NCBI GenBank assembly: GCA_000727475.1
Contig: KL647292.1
Location: 3,433,446-3,497,445, forward strand
Length of the DNA stretch: 64,000 nucleotides
DNA from: Sarcocystis neurona
Lineage: Eukaryota; Apicomplexa; Conoidasida; Eucoccidiorida; Sarcocystidae
Direction of reading: 5' to 3'
Below the pieces are notes generated by a model. The model made no database searches. It was not told the origin of the DNA and saw only the letters and a program-made list of their open reading frames with translations. Within the stretch, counting starts at the first letter, position 1, and every line of letters starts with the position of its first letter. The position numbers were made by a program, and so were the translations under genes. This document shows positions 46,982-58,161 of this stretch, in pieces.

Positions 46982-49959
46982 CTCGACGTATAACATTAAT
47001 GTGCACTGGACAGTTGGCCCAACGGCACTCTACGGTGCCGTAAGATTCTACCAGGTTGCACCTGGAAGACACGCAAGGAGAAATAAGCCAACGTGTCCAC
47101 GTGTTCCGGTGTAAGAACAAATGGTCACATGTGCGTGAACACACACGTGTACCCCTTCTCACTGATGGATGGTCATTTTTTAAGAGCTGAACGTGCACAA
47201 CTCGTAATATATACGTTGGCGTCTACATGTAAATTGCTTCAAGATTCTGGCCTTCATTTAGCATGCGGTCACAATTCGCTGAGACGGAAGCTTCGAACCA
47301 GGTTACCGTAAGTCCTTTACTACCACCGACACATGTTCAGTACGGGCAGTAGATTAGAACTAAGACGCGCACTCAGGAAGGTACACTCAGAGCGTACATA
47401 TGCGACTTTGTGAGCCGTGAGCTGCTCTTTTTCCTGTACGCGGACACGAGAGACTGCCTTCCCAGCTTCGCAGTCGCTCACGCTGGTTGCCCAAGGTGAT
47501 CTTTTCGCTTTAAGAGCCCTTCACAGTTTAGGAGACTATCATAATCGCAGTGCAGAAACCCCAACCACGAGTAGGACAAGTGAATCTGTCCAGTGCGGTT
47601 ATCCAGTAGGCGGGTTCAGCTAGGATCGACTGCTGCGTGGATGGATACGCAAGGTGTTCACAATTAGCTGCTTGCAGTAAAACATGAGACGCCGTTGCTG
47701 TGCGCAGGAGATGTTTCAAGACTGCTCCGGACATTGTCGTGGTCGCACGCAGTTTTCGAGGGAGAGGTTGTCTTCGGCTGTTGAAATGATGATAGTATCA
47801 ACGGAAAACCAAAACGCTCACTCGCTGAGTGTCATTAAAAGTACCGATCTCCAGTCACTGACTCTCTGCGCGTACGCCTGTACACATGTACGCATCCAGG
47901 TGAGCATATAGGTGCAGAAAGGCTCTACACGTGGAAGCGTTCAAGAGTGTTCTTAGGTGACGCCACGATACAAAATACAACGCACCCGCAAGCATTTCGT
48001 ACCCGAGTGCTGTACAAACAATAACGGTCAGGCAGCTGCCTGTATTTTTTATACGCCTTTCGCGGCTGATTGATGCACGAGCTACACACGTCGGCCTTCG
48101 ATGTTGATAAACGTCTATGTTAGACTGCTGAGAAGTCACGCTGCATAAACGTTGTAAGCGAGGTAACACCACGTCCGTGCGACGCGGGAGAGCGACTGTT
48201 ATATGCCGCGCACTCCTCAATGTATTTGTACAGAGCAAACTGCTGGATAACGTAGCTACCCAGTACCCGCGCAGTTCCACAATATCAGGAATACAGTAAT
48301 CATCAGAGAGGAGAGTGCATACCGCCTAGTGGACAAATCTTCCCACGCCACTTACAACGCAGACTGCCGGGATGCCGTCGCTGGAATGTTGAAGCGAGTT
48401 CATTGCGAGAGCCGACGACTCTGCGCATTCGCCAATTCCAGCACCCTTGCAGCACTCAGCTGATTGTTTTCCGTTGTCGCACACACAGAAGCCGCACAGG
48501 CCTGTCCAGTCCGTCGGCGGTGCGCATGCGTCACTCTAGCTATTAAGCGGTGCCCGACAACTGCGTAGGGCTTCCCAGTGCAGCTGACGGAAACTGTCGA
48601 ATCCGCAGGAATCCACCGTGTTGCTGTATCCCTATATCGAACCGGGGCTTGTTCTCTTCTGCACAGCAGGCCACACAGGAACATAACACTGTTTCTGCGT
48701 GTAGCGTACACGTCCACCTGCACCTGCATCGGTGCCGGTGGAAGTCGTTGTCAATGTAATAGCAGAGCGTAGCAACGGCGGATGTAGTCTGATGTCTAGT
48801 GGAGCCTCTGCTGCAGTACATCCGCCTCCATCCTCGTGGCAGCAGGTGCGCGGGCATTCTCATTGTTGGGGAAGGAGCTACTTATGCGGCTATCTCCTGG
48901 CCAGCATAGAACAACGAAGCGTAGAGCACCACCTTTAGTAACAGTAGCGTTTTTGAAGGGAACTGCATCGAGCAACCGATGACTCGTCGCGCTGGGCAAC
49001 AGGGCTGCGGCAGCCTCCAGCGGACACTTAGCACCCTGCAGAAGCGCAGCAAGTCGCACAAGTAACCAACTGTTGCAGCACCACAAAGGATACACGGATC
49101 GAAAACGTGTCACACACAGACGCAGCGAGCTCGCAGTCAAAACCTGTTGTTGACATTCTCCATAGCGTGCAGCCGTGATGCGAAGACCACTGAAGGAACA
49201 CGGCACTCCAGCACCCAAGGGCCCTAGCAGCTAGATATACCACATACAATGCTATGCATGTACGCAGGTGCAGCTGCATACTAGAGGACGGCAATGTGGC
49301 AGTAGCAAGGAGGACACACTGCAGAACGGCGCATCCGAAGGCGTTTAGCCAGGCGTCGAAACAGAACAGTCATCAACGCGCAGACCCCTTGTCCTGCTGA
49401 GGATCCGGCAGCACTGGTATCTTTGTAGAAATCCCGGCGTAGCGGGAGTGTAATACCTCAGGGTGGTGGCGACTACGCTGACAACTGGTGCCAACCGTCT
49501 TTGACGCTAGGAGAGCTACTACTAAAACTACGGAAACGGTGAGAAAGAGCTGAAGCGGACCTTGTGTTTTCCACGGCAGGTACGTTTTCCTGCGTTGTGA
49601 CCGTGCGTGAAGGGCCGCAGCCTCAGGCACATACCTGCGATAACGTTACTACATCGAACACGCGCGTAGAGCCCCGCAATATGGGGACCGCAAGAAACAG
49701 TGGAGCTGAATAAGGCGTCCTTGCACGGCGGGCGCATAACTCTGCTAGTCGGAGGGCGAACAAAGTTTGAGTGCACTGCGGTGAGGCAAGCGTGTGCACT
49801 CCCTCCTTCCATAAAAGGAAATCGTTACTGGGCAACCAAAACTTCGTCCGTACTCATCCGGTGGTGCTCCAGCGTATGAGCACGGAGCAACCTCTCGAGA
49901 CAGAACATCTGCGCGATGGCAAGTGCACGTCGGCAAGCCGCCACGGATCTAGTAAGCAG
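46982..49959. other. Mostly unassigned; hydrophobic minus-strand frames at 47.9-48.3 and 48.8-49.3 kb
   Basis: The minus frame 48280-47855 has one membrane-like run (CLTVIVCTALGYEMLAGALY). The minus frame from ATG 49279 starts with a signal-peptide-like segment (CIALYVVYLAARALGC) and is open to 49028. A second minus frame (49218-48796) overlaps it and may be the next exon after a CTTCTGCAG acceptor. I could not join them in phase. From 47.0 to 47.8 kb nothing is seen. Confidence 0.25.
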
Positions 49960-50297
49960 ATGTTTGCCGCTTTTTCAAAGGAGAGTACGTAGTGGTTGAA
50001 AAGACAGAAGTAGTAGCGGGTGTACTGAATCATTTCAAGTTGCTCATGCAGCCCGGTGGCCTTCCGCCTCAGGGTCAGCGGGTGAGCAGGTCTTCCTTTG
50101 TAGACGACCAGAACAGTACTGAGGCAGAATACAGCTTTTCGAAATACGGAGATTTTCGCGTGTGGCCCCGCGTGAACAGACAGAGTGCCACACTTCAATT
50201 AGTGCGGTTGAGATCAAGCATCAAATCACATGCGAAACACATGTGGAATAGCAGAGCAGCTAGCGACAGTAAAATCAAGAGGTTGAAAAACATATGA
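49960..50297 (+). CDS. Candidate exon of unknown function
   Basis: Following a TAAGCAG acceptor (ending 49959) a frame is open for 112 codons to TGA at 50295-50297. The first part (CRFFKGEYVVVEKTEVVAG, then NHFKLLMQPGG) looks like a compact domain. The rest is Ser/Arg/Lys-rich. A GTGAGC donor at about 50092 could shorten it. The next ATG (50294) overlaps the stop, so the two frames may be parts of one spliced product. No family recognised. Confidence 0.28.
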
Positions 50298-50614
50298 AGA
50301 CAAAGACTGGTGAAGTCTCACTGAAGTGTGCAAATGAATACAAAGAAACGAGGGGGCCGCCTAAAAACGGAAAAAACCCGCGAAAAGGGCGACGGCGGGC
50401 GCGTTCCACATTAAGGTGCACTTATCTAAGTGATCGTCCCAGCAGAGATACAACGGAACAGCAGCTGGAGTTGCTGCTGTCATGCGCTGCCACGTCGTCT
50501 TTGAGGACAGCGAGTAAGAGTAAGGCGACCGGGCCTACACGCTACCAACGCTTCGGCCAGCAAAACGAGTTGTTTGTGCATCAAAACGAAACAGATACTC
50601 CATACCTATGCTGA
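50294..50614 (+). CDS. Lys/Arg-rich small protein of unknown function (106 codons)
   Basis: An ATG at 50294 opens 106 codons to TGA at 50612-50614. The N-terminal half is highly basic (KNGKNPRKGRRRARS), which would suit a nucleic-acid-binding or nuclear protein. The rest is polar with a Leu-rich patch (QQLELLLSCAA). The antisense frame is hydrophobic, as expected when the sense strand codes a charged protein. It overlaps the preceding frame by 4 nt. Confidence 0.25.
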   Translation: MKTKTGEVSLKCANEYKETRGPPKNGKNPRKGRRRARSTLRCTYLSDRPSRDTTEQQLELLLSCAATSSLRTASKSKATGPTRYQRFGQQNELFVHQNETDTPYLC

Positions 50615-50869
50615 GTTCCGGCACACCTACTCCACACAACATGTTAGTAGAATTCCGGGTATTAAGGCTCCCACATTTATATACATCTATAACACATATA
50701 ATGAACATAATATACGTACACGCATATACGATCGTCTGTTGGTTTCCCGTGTCGCGGGCAAAGCATTGGGGGATGAGGAATTGACTGCTCCTCACGAAAC
50801 GGTCGAAGACTTCCCCACCTTAAGTGCTCCCTCCAACTGACGAACGTAGCATACAAACGTTGCAAATTC

Positions 50870-51313
50870 CTACGGAGGAAACGCCCACGAGTCCGTCCCT
50901 TTGCGCCGTATGGCTCGCGCTACAGCGTCCCGTGACCGAACCGCCCCTTCCTTCATCGCTGTTCCGAAAGACCCGGGACGCCAGCCGCATTCCCCGTCGC
51001 CACAGTATATACTTATTACTCCATTCCCAAGTCGTATTTCATCTGCATTCAATTGCAGTGATGGTCGAGCTCTAAAAAGTAATATGGAGAGTAGCGTGAA
51101 GTTCAGTGAATCAGGTACAGGGTGTTGCCTCTCGGGTGTTGCAGCCTGTGCTGCGGCTTGCGCATAACGTGGTGGCATTAACTCAAATAGTTCAGCAACA
51201 GCGGCAGCAGCGTTCCTGTCTTTATAAAGTTCCGTTTCTCCAAGTAGGGACTTTAGTGGCGCATTTTTTTCCCGTTTTTGCTGCCCGCTTCGTCCACTCT
51301 GGTGTCCTTCCAC
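50870..51313 (-). CDS. Candidate exon of unknown function
   Basis: A minus frame is open for 147 codons. In order it has a basic start, a helical Ala/Glu/Leu part (ETELYKDRNAAAAVAELFEL), an Ala/Gln-rich linker, a hydrophobic-to-mixed part (LNFTLLSILLFRARPS) and a Gly/Cys-containing segment (YCGDGECGWRPG). It ends polar at a TAG next to 50870. An intron-like stretch (GTACCTG to TTTTTAG, 47 bp) lies inside, but removing it breaks the frame, so it is left in. There is no ATG at the left end, so a 5' exon is expected. Plus frames overlap and are less protein-like. Confidence 0.33.
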   Translation of the reverse strand: MEGHQSGRSGQQKREKNAPLKSLLGETELYKDRNAAAAVAELFELMPPRYAQAAAQAATPERQHPVPDSLNFTLLSILLFRARPSLQLNADEIRLGNGVISIYCGDGECGWRPGSFGTAMKEGAVRSRDAVARAIRRKGTDSWAFPP

Positions 51314-51348
51314 TGTATAGCGAGCTCCGCAACAGGAAGATGGTACTT

Positions 51349-51392
51349 CAGATGCTGGCCGTCCTTGGTAGACACGTTGCGTCCAGCATCTG
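51349..51392. repeat. Inverted repeat, 10-bp arms
   Basis: CAGATGCTGG at 51349-51358 and CCAGCATCTG at 51383-51392 are perfect complements with a 24-base loop. No terminator-like T run follows. Confidence 0.6.
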
Positions 51393-51583
51393 AATGCACG
51401 CGCCTAACAGGTAGAGTTGGTAGAAACACGTATTATGTGTATTGCACTACTTTGAAAACACTGATTAGCATATACACTGTCAAATATATTTGACGTCAAT
51501 AAGCTATCCTTTGAATCGAGGCGCGGGACAACACGTCATTCACTACTGTCTCGAGTGCGGAAAGAATTGTTACTATCTATGTC

Positions 51584-51604
51584 TATATATATATATATAT
51601 ATAT
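51584..51604. repeat. (TA)n microsatellite
   Basis: About ten TA dinucleotides in a row, in an AT-rich stretch. Likely length-variable. Confidence 0.9.
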
Positions 51605-52792
51605 GTGACGTTAGTATGCGGTGCCATATAATATAACAGAAGATATTTATGTGTACGCATCCATGTTGTATGTGATGTCCAGGGAGGGGCAGACGAGGGA
51701 ATTACGTAAAAAATTTAAGCACAGGCAGACTCGCACAAGTGAAGGCATCCATGGGAACATGAAGAGAGCTAAGCTTTTCTCCGCATGGGGAAGCGACAAC
51801 CACGTGAACCAACACGTGTGCGCCGCAGCGGTCTTTCCGAGATTTCGTCGTTGCACGGACGTCCGGGGCGGTGGATGTGTGACAGATACACTCGATGATC
51901 AGCAGCATCCTTGGTACCTCTGAAACTCTTTTTTACCAGACGAATCGTCGCCAGAGCTGTGTAACTACCTCCGCCACAAAGCAGTAATCAGACACGGGTG
52001 TACACAGATGCATCACTCAGTGTGCATTAACTCAGTGTGACAATCTGACGAGGATACTATTGTGCCCGCTACAGCTTGTAGCTCCCGCAGGCGGGTGCGC
52101 CTCCGCTGGTAGGACGCTACGAAAGTGTTCAACCCACGGACACGGAGGCGCCATATGGGACATTGCTGGTTTTCAGGCCTGTCCACGCTGGTGAGTACAA
52201 CAAAGTCGAAAACACATCTTCCTCCCTAGCATATTCATGCAAAGATCTATTAGAATAGGTCAAGGTCTACGGGAGTGACTATGCAGAACAGTTCTTCCTC
52301 GAGAGTACCCACGGCAGCTTCACACGTACACCGCTGAAATATCCGTCCACCACGTGAAATTAGTACGCGCTGGAGAAGAAGCTGTCGCTGCCGTGTAGAC
52401 ACCTGCAGTGGTTGATTAGTTCCCGCGGCGCGCACAGCCGCTGCCGCCCTGCCCGCCGTGCTGCTGACTGGCTTGCCGTTGCGTCCCTTGCTGTTGTCAT
52501 CGATAATGCTGGGGTGCTTCACCAGCGCCGGAGCTGGTGTTCTTCAAGAGGGGTCCGCGTGCACCAGGGTATTTCGTGCCACCGTAGGCGGGACGACGCC
52601 CTCTCGAAACACAGTAGTTGCCTTCGACGTGGCCGCCTTCCCAGAAGTAGAGCAATTACACAGTGCAGCCAGCTCCGGCACAGTCGACCAACCACAACAG
52701 CTGGTTTCCCCACTGAAAACGAATCAGCCTCTCTTCGTCCCGCTGTTCTGCTGCAGTTCATCCCGCTTACACCACTGTGCTGAATGCTAGTG
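51605..52792. other. No firm gene; signal-peptide-like plus frame near 52.4-52.8 kb
   Basis: A plus frame open from about 52,425 to 52,790 starts Ala/Leu-rich (PAVLLTGLPLRPLLLSS) and turns polar, like a signal peptide and a short secreted protein. It lacks an ATG at the start and competes with minus frames at 52250-52522 and 52519-52857. Nothing clear from 51.6 to 52.2 kb. Confidence 0.25.
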
Positions 52793-53200
52793 TCAGTTAT
52801 CAGGAAACGACACCGCCGCCACGGACTGCGGTGCTGCGGAGGTGAGGTCTGTGGCACAAAGAACTAACGGAGGACACAGGAGCTGGGTCAACTGTGATTG
52901 CTGTATCTTTTTGAAGGAAATTTCTTCAAAACCCCGACAAATGTGTGAAAACGTTGGACTCGTAAGTTCGGAAGCTCCACACATGTGACGTCGCACAAAA
53001 GAAAATGTGGGTGTCTCTGTACTAGTGTCACCGCCTGAAGTGCGATACGAGGATGGATACTGCACTCGTGCTGGCCGCGCCTGAGTTTCTGTTTCAACGC
53101 GCAAATAATTCTGCTTCCGCCGCATTAATTCCTGCTCATCTCGCCACAACCCGATAACGCTTGTGTCCCACCGCACGTGCTCAACGACTTTCTGCTGCAC
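52793..53200 (-). CDS. Terminal exon of a protein of unknown function
   Basis: A minus frame is open for 135 codons to a TGA next to 52793. It begins near a possible acceptor (GATAGTGCAG). The first third is charged and helical (WRDEQELMRRKQNYLRVETE), the middle is Ser/Thr-rich with a basic patch (FVRRHMCG) and the end is mixed. It reads more like a real protein than the plus frames across it. The glutamine-rich minus-strand segments at 53.5-54.0 kb may be earlier exons of the same gene. No family recognised. Confidence 0.35.
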   Translation of the reverse strand: MQQKVVEHVRWDTSVIGLWRDEQELMRRKQNYLRVETETQARPARVQYPSSYRTSGGDTSTETPTFSFVRRHMCGASELTSPTFSHICRGFEEISFKKIQQSQLTQLLCPPLVLCATDLTSAAPQSVAAVSFPDN

Positions 53201-53757
53201 TATCTGCGGCTACCACATCCGTGCCAAAATGGCCAGGAGAAACCTCGGGAGACACCGCCTGCACCGCACATGGTGGAGATTCCTACAGGACAGTCGTGAG
53301 TACTCCGTCGCTGCTCATGTGGCTATCAGTGGGGTATATGCTGGCAGCATCGCGACGGGCACCATCTACTGACGCACACTTGGTGCAGTCCCGACGTTTC
53401 ACTGTATCAAACGCGCTCGAATGCATGCGCCCTCTCTAACTCCGTACCCGCAGTTCCTGGTGAAAAACGCTTGCGATGTTTATCTGCCCCGCATGTAAGA
53501 ATCAAGCCGCGGCAGTTGTTGCTCCCTCTGCTGCGGATCCTGCTGCATTTGCTCTTCTTCTTGTTACTGTTGTTTCCAGTGAAGAGGCAAGGGAAAATGG
53601 TAAGGCGACCGACGCTGTGTATCTGACTTCACCAAGACGTCCGAGAGATAACCTGAAGCTGCGCGGTTATGCTGATTGCGCCGCTCTACTCCGGCTGAGC
53701 ACGACGCTCGTCCTCTAGGTATCAACAACAGCAACAGTTGCGTTTGTACCATTTGCC

Positions 53758-54030
53758 TCATGGATCGATGCACACTACGCGATTCGCTCGCAGTAGCCAT
53801 ACAATCTCTGAACCTCTTACACGGGACGAACCTAACAGGTCGCAAGCCATCATGTCTTGCATGCATCGGTGGCGAGTCCTGCAGTCGCCGCAGATGTGAA
53901 TGCACCTTTTGTCTTGCACACACAGTTTCTGCAAAGGCGACCACTCCGCCGTGTGGTGCCCTTTCTTCCCTAGCTGCAATTGTTGCTCCCGCCGCCCTTG
54001 CTGCTGGTGCTGCTCGTGTTGAAGCTTTGT
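53758..54030 (-). CDS. Glutamine-rich segment, exon or gene remnant
   Basis: The minus frame encodes a Gln-rich, basic stretch (EQHQQQGRREQQLQLGKKG), then a Cys/His-containing part (CVQDKRCIHICGDCRTRHRC). It ends at a TGA next to 53758. Upstream the same frame continues past a TAA (54036-54034) and a TAG (54159-54157) to 54348 without a frameshift. The Cys/His spacing (CxxC and RC/HC pairs) could bind metal but matches no family I know. It overlaps the plus-strand gene starting at 54198 only if extended past those stops. A further Gln-rich minus segment lies at about 53,490-53,580. Confidence 0.25.
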   Translation of the reverse strand, partial: TKLQHEQHQQQGRREQQLQLGKKGHHTAEWSPLQKLCVQDKRCIHICGDCRTRHRCMQDMMACDLLGSSRVRGSEIVWLLRANRVVCIDP

Positions 54031-54197
54031 AAGTTAGAGATTATCGCGGACGCGCCACTGCCTGATGTGGGGTGTCTTGCGAAAGAACGTCTGCCGCAGC
54101 AGCTGGAGTTCCAGTTCCCTTCTCGACCTCGCTGCTGCAACTCTGCTCAAGATCAGCTAAAGCGGGACTACCACGTCCAGTAGCTGCGAGGAAAGGT

Positions 54198-55084
54198 ATG
54201 GACCCACGTCGTGGGCTGCTGGCTTTGGGAAGTGGACGACGTGCAGCCACGGGAGAGATGAAGCAGCATCCATCAGACACTTTGAGTGCTCAAGAGGAAT
54301 TGCATTATTCTGCGAACACGCAGAGAAGCAATACAGACATTCATCCAAAAAACTGTCCGTGCATATCGCTGGCAGACGCCCACCAAGTTGTGGAACTTTA
54401 CATACGCTTTGTACACGCGGAGTACCAGAAGTGGACTACCGAGATGAAGACGCTAACGGGCGGGAAGAAGAAGTGCGCACACACGACCATGCAGGTGGAG
54501 ACGTCGAGGAAAATCCACACGGACATTTTTGCTGGGACCATACGTGATTGTATACAAAAACTGGAGAGCCCAACGAAAAGAGTGCTTCCAAGTCTCCCCT
54601 CCCGCGGCTCACATAGAACACAGGTCTGAGAAGCGCATTCAACGCCGAGCGTCTCATGCATGATGTTGACACTAATTTTTTCAAACAACAAACACAGGAC
54701 GCTGCTGCCTGTGTCGTAGACACCGTAATCGTAAAACATGTACCACTCCACTTTTTGGACATGTCAAGCAAAACATGTAGCATTTTCGAAAAACACAGGT
54801 GCGGCAAAAAAAACGCACCTGCGTACTTTTACATCTCCAGTCTGGTGAGGCAGCCGCTGGGAAGTGAACCTGAGTGGCAGAACCTCAGGGAAGTAATAAG
54901 GACAGCAGGACAGAAACGTGCCCACCCGACGAGTGCAGAAAGAATACACACCCGAGCAACGGGCAGCAAGATTTTCCAGAAAAGAGTAATATGGAAGGGT
55001 GTGTCGGCGCGCACGAACAGGGAACCAGTAGAAGCACCGCAGAGGACTAGCTCGTGGCATTTGTGCGTATCTGGACAATATTGA
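54198..55084 (+). CDS. Two-exon basic protein of unknown function (270 codons)
   Basis: Exons 54198-54623 and 54698-55084 are both open and join in phase 0 (426 + 387 = 813 nt). The 74-bp intron has a CACAG/GTCTGA donor, a TTGACACTAAT branch-like word, a T-run and an AACACAG acceptor. Exon 1 ends with a charged, helical part (ADAHQVVELYIRFVHAEYQK, GGKKKCAHTT). Exon 2 continues with Cys/Lys-containing and basic segments (FEKHRCGKKNAPAYFYISS, REVIRTAGQKRAHP). The antisense frames are hydrophobic, as expected opposite charged coding sequence. The frame is open upstream of the ATG to 54072, so the start may be earlier. Another intron just before 55084 could link it to the gene at 55816. No known family. 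Confidence 0.38.
54796..54821. repeat. 8-bp hairpin around an A-run
   Basis: CAGGTGCG (54796-54803) and CGCACCTG (54814-54821) pair perfectly across a ten-base A-rich loop. The left arm contains a CAG/GT donor-like word. Confidence 0.6.
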
Positions 55085-55815
55085 ACCGAATAGCACCGCG
55101 CTACAACAGGCTAAGATCGCACGAGTGTTGCAGAAAACGTACGCTACGAAGCCGTCGCAAGAAAACGCTGCCCATTTTATGAAATAAGTGTATCTGCACG
55201 CATCCCCTAGAGCCAGAACTGCTCTGGGTACACCCACGACGGCAGCCGTTGCCTCTTACGAGTGCTGTATTTGCAGTGAAGTGCAGCACCGTCTCACGAA
55301 GAAACAGCGAACGGCGGTCGTGAATCATCGAAGATCCTAGTGCAACGTCTCGTTCAGATGCATACGCACACAGAAACTCCAGCACCACACCGGTAAGACC
55401 GCCTCCACGGCTTCGCCTGTGAACACCCTTTCGTGCAGATGCACTCGTGCGAGAGCTCAACCTTACAGAACTCTCCTGTCGATTCGCAGGAAACCCACGG
55501 CAACGAAAAAAAGTGAAGCAAAATACTTTGACCTCCACTCCCTACTACGGACTCCTACCATTAGCCCGTGGATGATACAGAGAGCCACGTTGGCAATCCG
55601 TCGCAGACCATCTTCTGTATTCCAGCAACTGTGCAGAAGGTACTCCAAAAGCTGCACGGGCGCCTTGATCCAGTAAGCAGCCATCAGCTGCGACACCCAG
55701 CTACAGGCGTACGACACATGCATATGTTGACAAATACGTATACAGATAAAAGACCAGATACCCAGATACATTAACGTAGTAGGCGAAAAGCTCCAAGTGG
55801 GCCTCTCCCGCGACA
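55085..55815. other. Intergenic or intronic sequence, unresolved
   Basis: A hydrophobic minus frame (55463-55816) and more polar plus frames (55419-55676, 55568-55774) overlap. The plus frames contain donor-like words (GAAG/GTACTC, CCA/GTAAGC). Because they are charged where the antisense is hydrophobic, I lean towards plus-strand exons, but make no model. Confidence 0.25.
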
Positions 55816-57565
55816 ATGTCCGTCGGTTACACCTATCAAGGCATGTGGTTTTGTCTTGAATGTTTTCTCGTTGTCGCTTACCGCAAGAGACACAAAGGGA
55901 GCTATGAGCAGAGACCTCCTACACACAGGCCGCGCTATCCCAGCTCGCACGCCAGCGACGCTGCAGCGCCGATGTCGATACTTCTGCGAGCGCAGCGACA
56001 CACAGGAGATGAAGCTGCTTACAAGTTAGTAGCGTGAGTGCAGTGGGCTATCACAGCGCACTGGGCCATAACAGCAGACCTGGACTGGTGAAAGCAGCAC
56101 AAGCGTTCACTGTGGGTAGCGAAATGAATAAATCTAACCTTACCAGCGCTGGAGTCGATACAGGCGGAAGGTGCTGAAACGTCTGCGTGTTAAGCACATC
56201 TGTACGAGCACAAGCAGGTTGGTACAAAGATTTGTGATAGTCATCATGTCGAGATTAGGGTGAGTTCAAGAGAAGAACCACAGCTACCGCAGCACTAGAG
56301 ATACGAGCAACAATTTCAAGGATCCACTGACAACAGCGGCCCCCGCACAGTAGGTGCCAGTTGCAAAAATAAGGCTGGCAGCAAACTCCCGACAGAAAAA
56401 AGGCCGACTGCAGCGCTGGGTGTGCATCGATGACGCCCCTTCACAGCACCGGTAGTCTGTACACCATTGCGTGCACACTAAACACCGCAGCAAGGGAAAG
56501 TCCACATTTTCCAGTCCGGGCAGGACCAGAGGCAAGACGCACGGTTGACACCCCTGTTGTTTTATTCACCACAGAGTCATTTTGACCGTTGAACGATGCA
56601 AGAGAGGGGCAACCGTCTGCCAGCACCACACGTGTGCACAAATCTGCATGCGTCTTGTACTGAGTAGAAGCACGCGATAGAGGTGACAGGAAAAACGGAG
56701 GGTAATCTTCCGCGTCCAATCCAGCAGCAAGCAGAGCGGTGATGCAGCCTGAAGCTTTTTGTCCATTTCGAATAAGTACTCCAACTCCTTCCATTCTAAC
56801 GACCCACACTCGGAACACACGAATGATACGCCGAGCTGAAAACGTTGTACGGCGCGTTCTCTTACAGAACAAGTGGTGGAAGCCTTGGACTGCAAATCGG
56901 ACATCTACGCATACGATTCTCAGCATCTATATCGTGTACCGTCGCATGCTCAGATGCACAAGCATGTTCTATTGCAGAACAAGTGGTCGAAGCCTTGGAC
57001 TGCAAATCAGGCATCTACACATACGATTCTCAGCATCTCTATCGTGTACCGTCGAATGCTCAGATGCATAAGAAAACCGGCCGCAGCTTCACGGCCGCAC
57101 TACATTACAGTGGGAAGCACAATAGCGTCGTGCAATCATGTAGATTGCCACGCTTACCTTCCAGAGAGAATGACATTTTGAAATGGATAGTGAAGGCGGT
57201 AGACAATGTATTCGAACGCAACGCGGTCGCAGAACTCGACGCCGTGGCTGCTCTTACCAAATTGTTTGAGCACACCGTAGCCTGGACACTGAAAAAAAAG
57301 AAAAAAGTATTGACAGCCTCACCTACAGGCCGCATCAGTTGCACACGCAGTAGCAGGAGTTGCAAATGTAGCAGCGCCAGCAGCAGCAAGTGAATGGGCA
57401 ACTCTACCGGTATCTGTGGCCGTAGTCGTGGCTGCCGCTGCGGCGAAGCACATTCGTGAAATCCGGGGGGCTAAACAACAGCCACGGGTAGAAAAGCGTT
57501 ATTCAGCTGCAAGAAATAGAAGGAGATATGTATCAGACTTACCGCGCAGCTGTTCTTCCCTGTGA
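55816..57565 (+). CDS. Three-exon gene of unknown function with internal 110-bp duplication (287 codons)
   Basis: Exons 55816-56033, 56868-57276 and 57329-57565 join in frame (218 + 409 + 237 = 864 nt, TGA at 57563-57565). The start ATG has ACA before it. Donor 1 is AGC/GTGAGT with acceptor GTTCTCTTACAG. Intron 2 is only 52 bp (ACC/GTAGCC to CACCTACAG), includes an A-rich run and is the least certain join. Exon 1 has a short hydrophobic start and a polar Arg/Ser/Pro-rich part. Exon 2 contains two 110-bp repeats read in different frames, then a helical part (ENDILKWIVKAVDNVFERNA, LTKLFEHT). Exon 3 has an Ala/Val-rich hydrophobic run (LPVSVAVVVAAAAA) and a basic tail. A membrane-anchored basic protein is possible. 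Family unknown. Confidence 0.36.
56855..57074 (+). repeat. 110-bp tandem duplication
   Basis: Copy 1 (56855-56964) and copy 2 (56965-57074) share the order CAGAACAAGTGGT, AAGCCTTGGACTGCAAATC, ACGATTCTCAGCATCT and CGTGTACCGTCG with only a few differences. Because 110 is not a multiple of three, the copies are read in different frames of one open exon. Each copy carries its own splice-acceptor-like start (TTCTCTTACAG and TTCTATTGCAG). Confidence 0.92.
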
Positions 57566-58161
57566 AGCGTATCACCGTCTCTGTACGATGTTGACTTCAT
57601 GCGCGAAATCAACTGTGTACCACCAGTAACAGTGGTGGCACAACGTCAACCATGGCATGGTGACCAGAATTAACCCTCTCTGGAGCGCAGCACAGATTCC
57701 AAATCACCTCGACAATAGAACATCTGTGCTGCTGACGGTAGACGTGACGGTTCAACTTCATACCCGCAAGGTGAATCTCGCCTCTCTTTGAAAGGACGTC
57801 TCCTAGCCTCCCGTGAAATCCCTCTCCAAATGTACAACAACTAATGCGAGTTCTCGTGCTGGCTCATCAGCTCCACGCAACATTCCTCTGTTCGCCGACA
57901 GAAGGCATCGCCGAAAACATGGCTAACTCCCACCACAGCCAAACAGGCCCACGCACAGAGCTGCGTGCTCCCTCTTTTGCGGAGTGGACACATAGGATCG
58001 TCGCTCTGGCACTACGTGACAAACCTGACGGTGCATAACTGTTTCCTCTTTGCTGTCCACTTAATTTGCGTAGCGTGGTGAACTGGTATAAAAGAACTTC
58101 CGTCATCAGCTTAAACTGTATATGCTGAGGTGGCAGTTTTCTTTGCTACGAATACAGACAC
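57566..58161. other. Spacer with no gene seen
   Basis: Short frames only (57844-58038 plus, 57867-58106 minus), no motifs or splice chain. Confidence 0.35.

Noticed and set aside
54500..54545. A GDVEENP-like peptide resembling a 2A skipping sequence
   Set aside because: It occurs in a frame different from the likely coding frame of the exon and lacks the required final Gly-Pro. It is a chance match.
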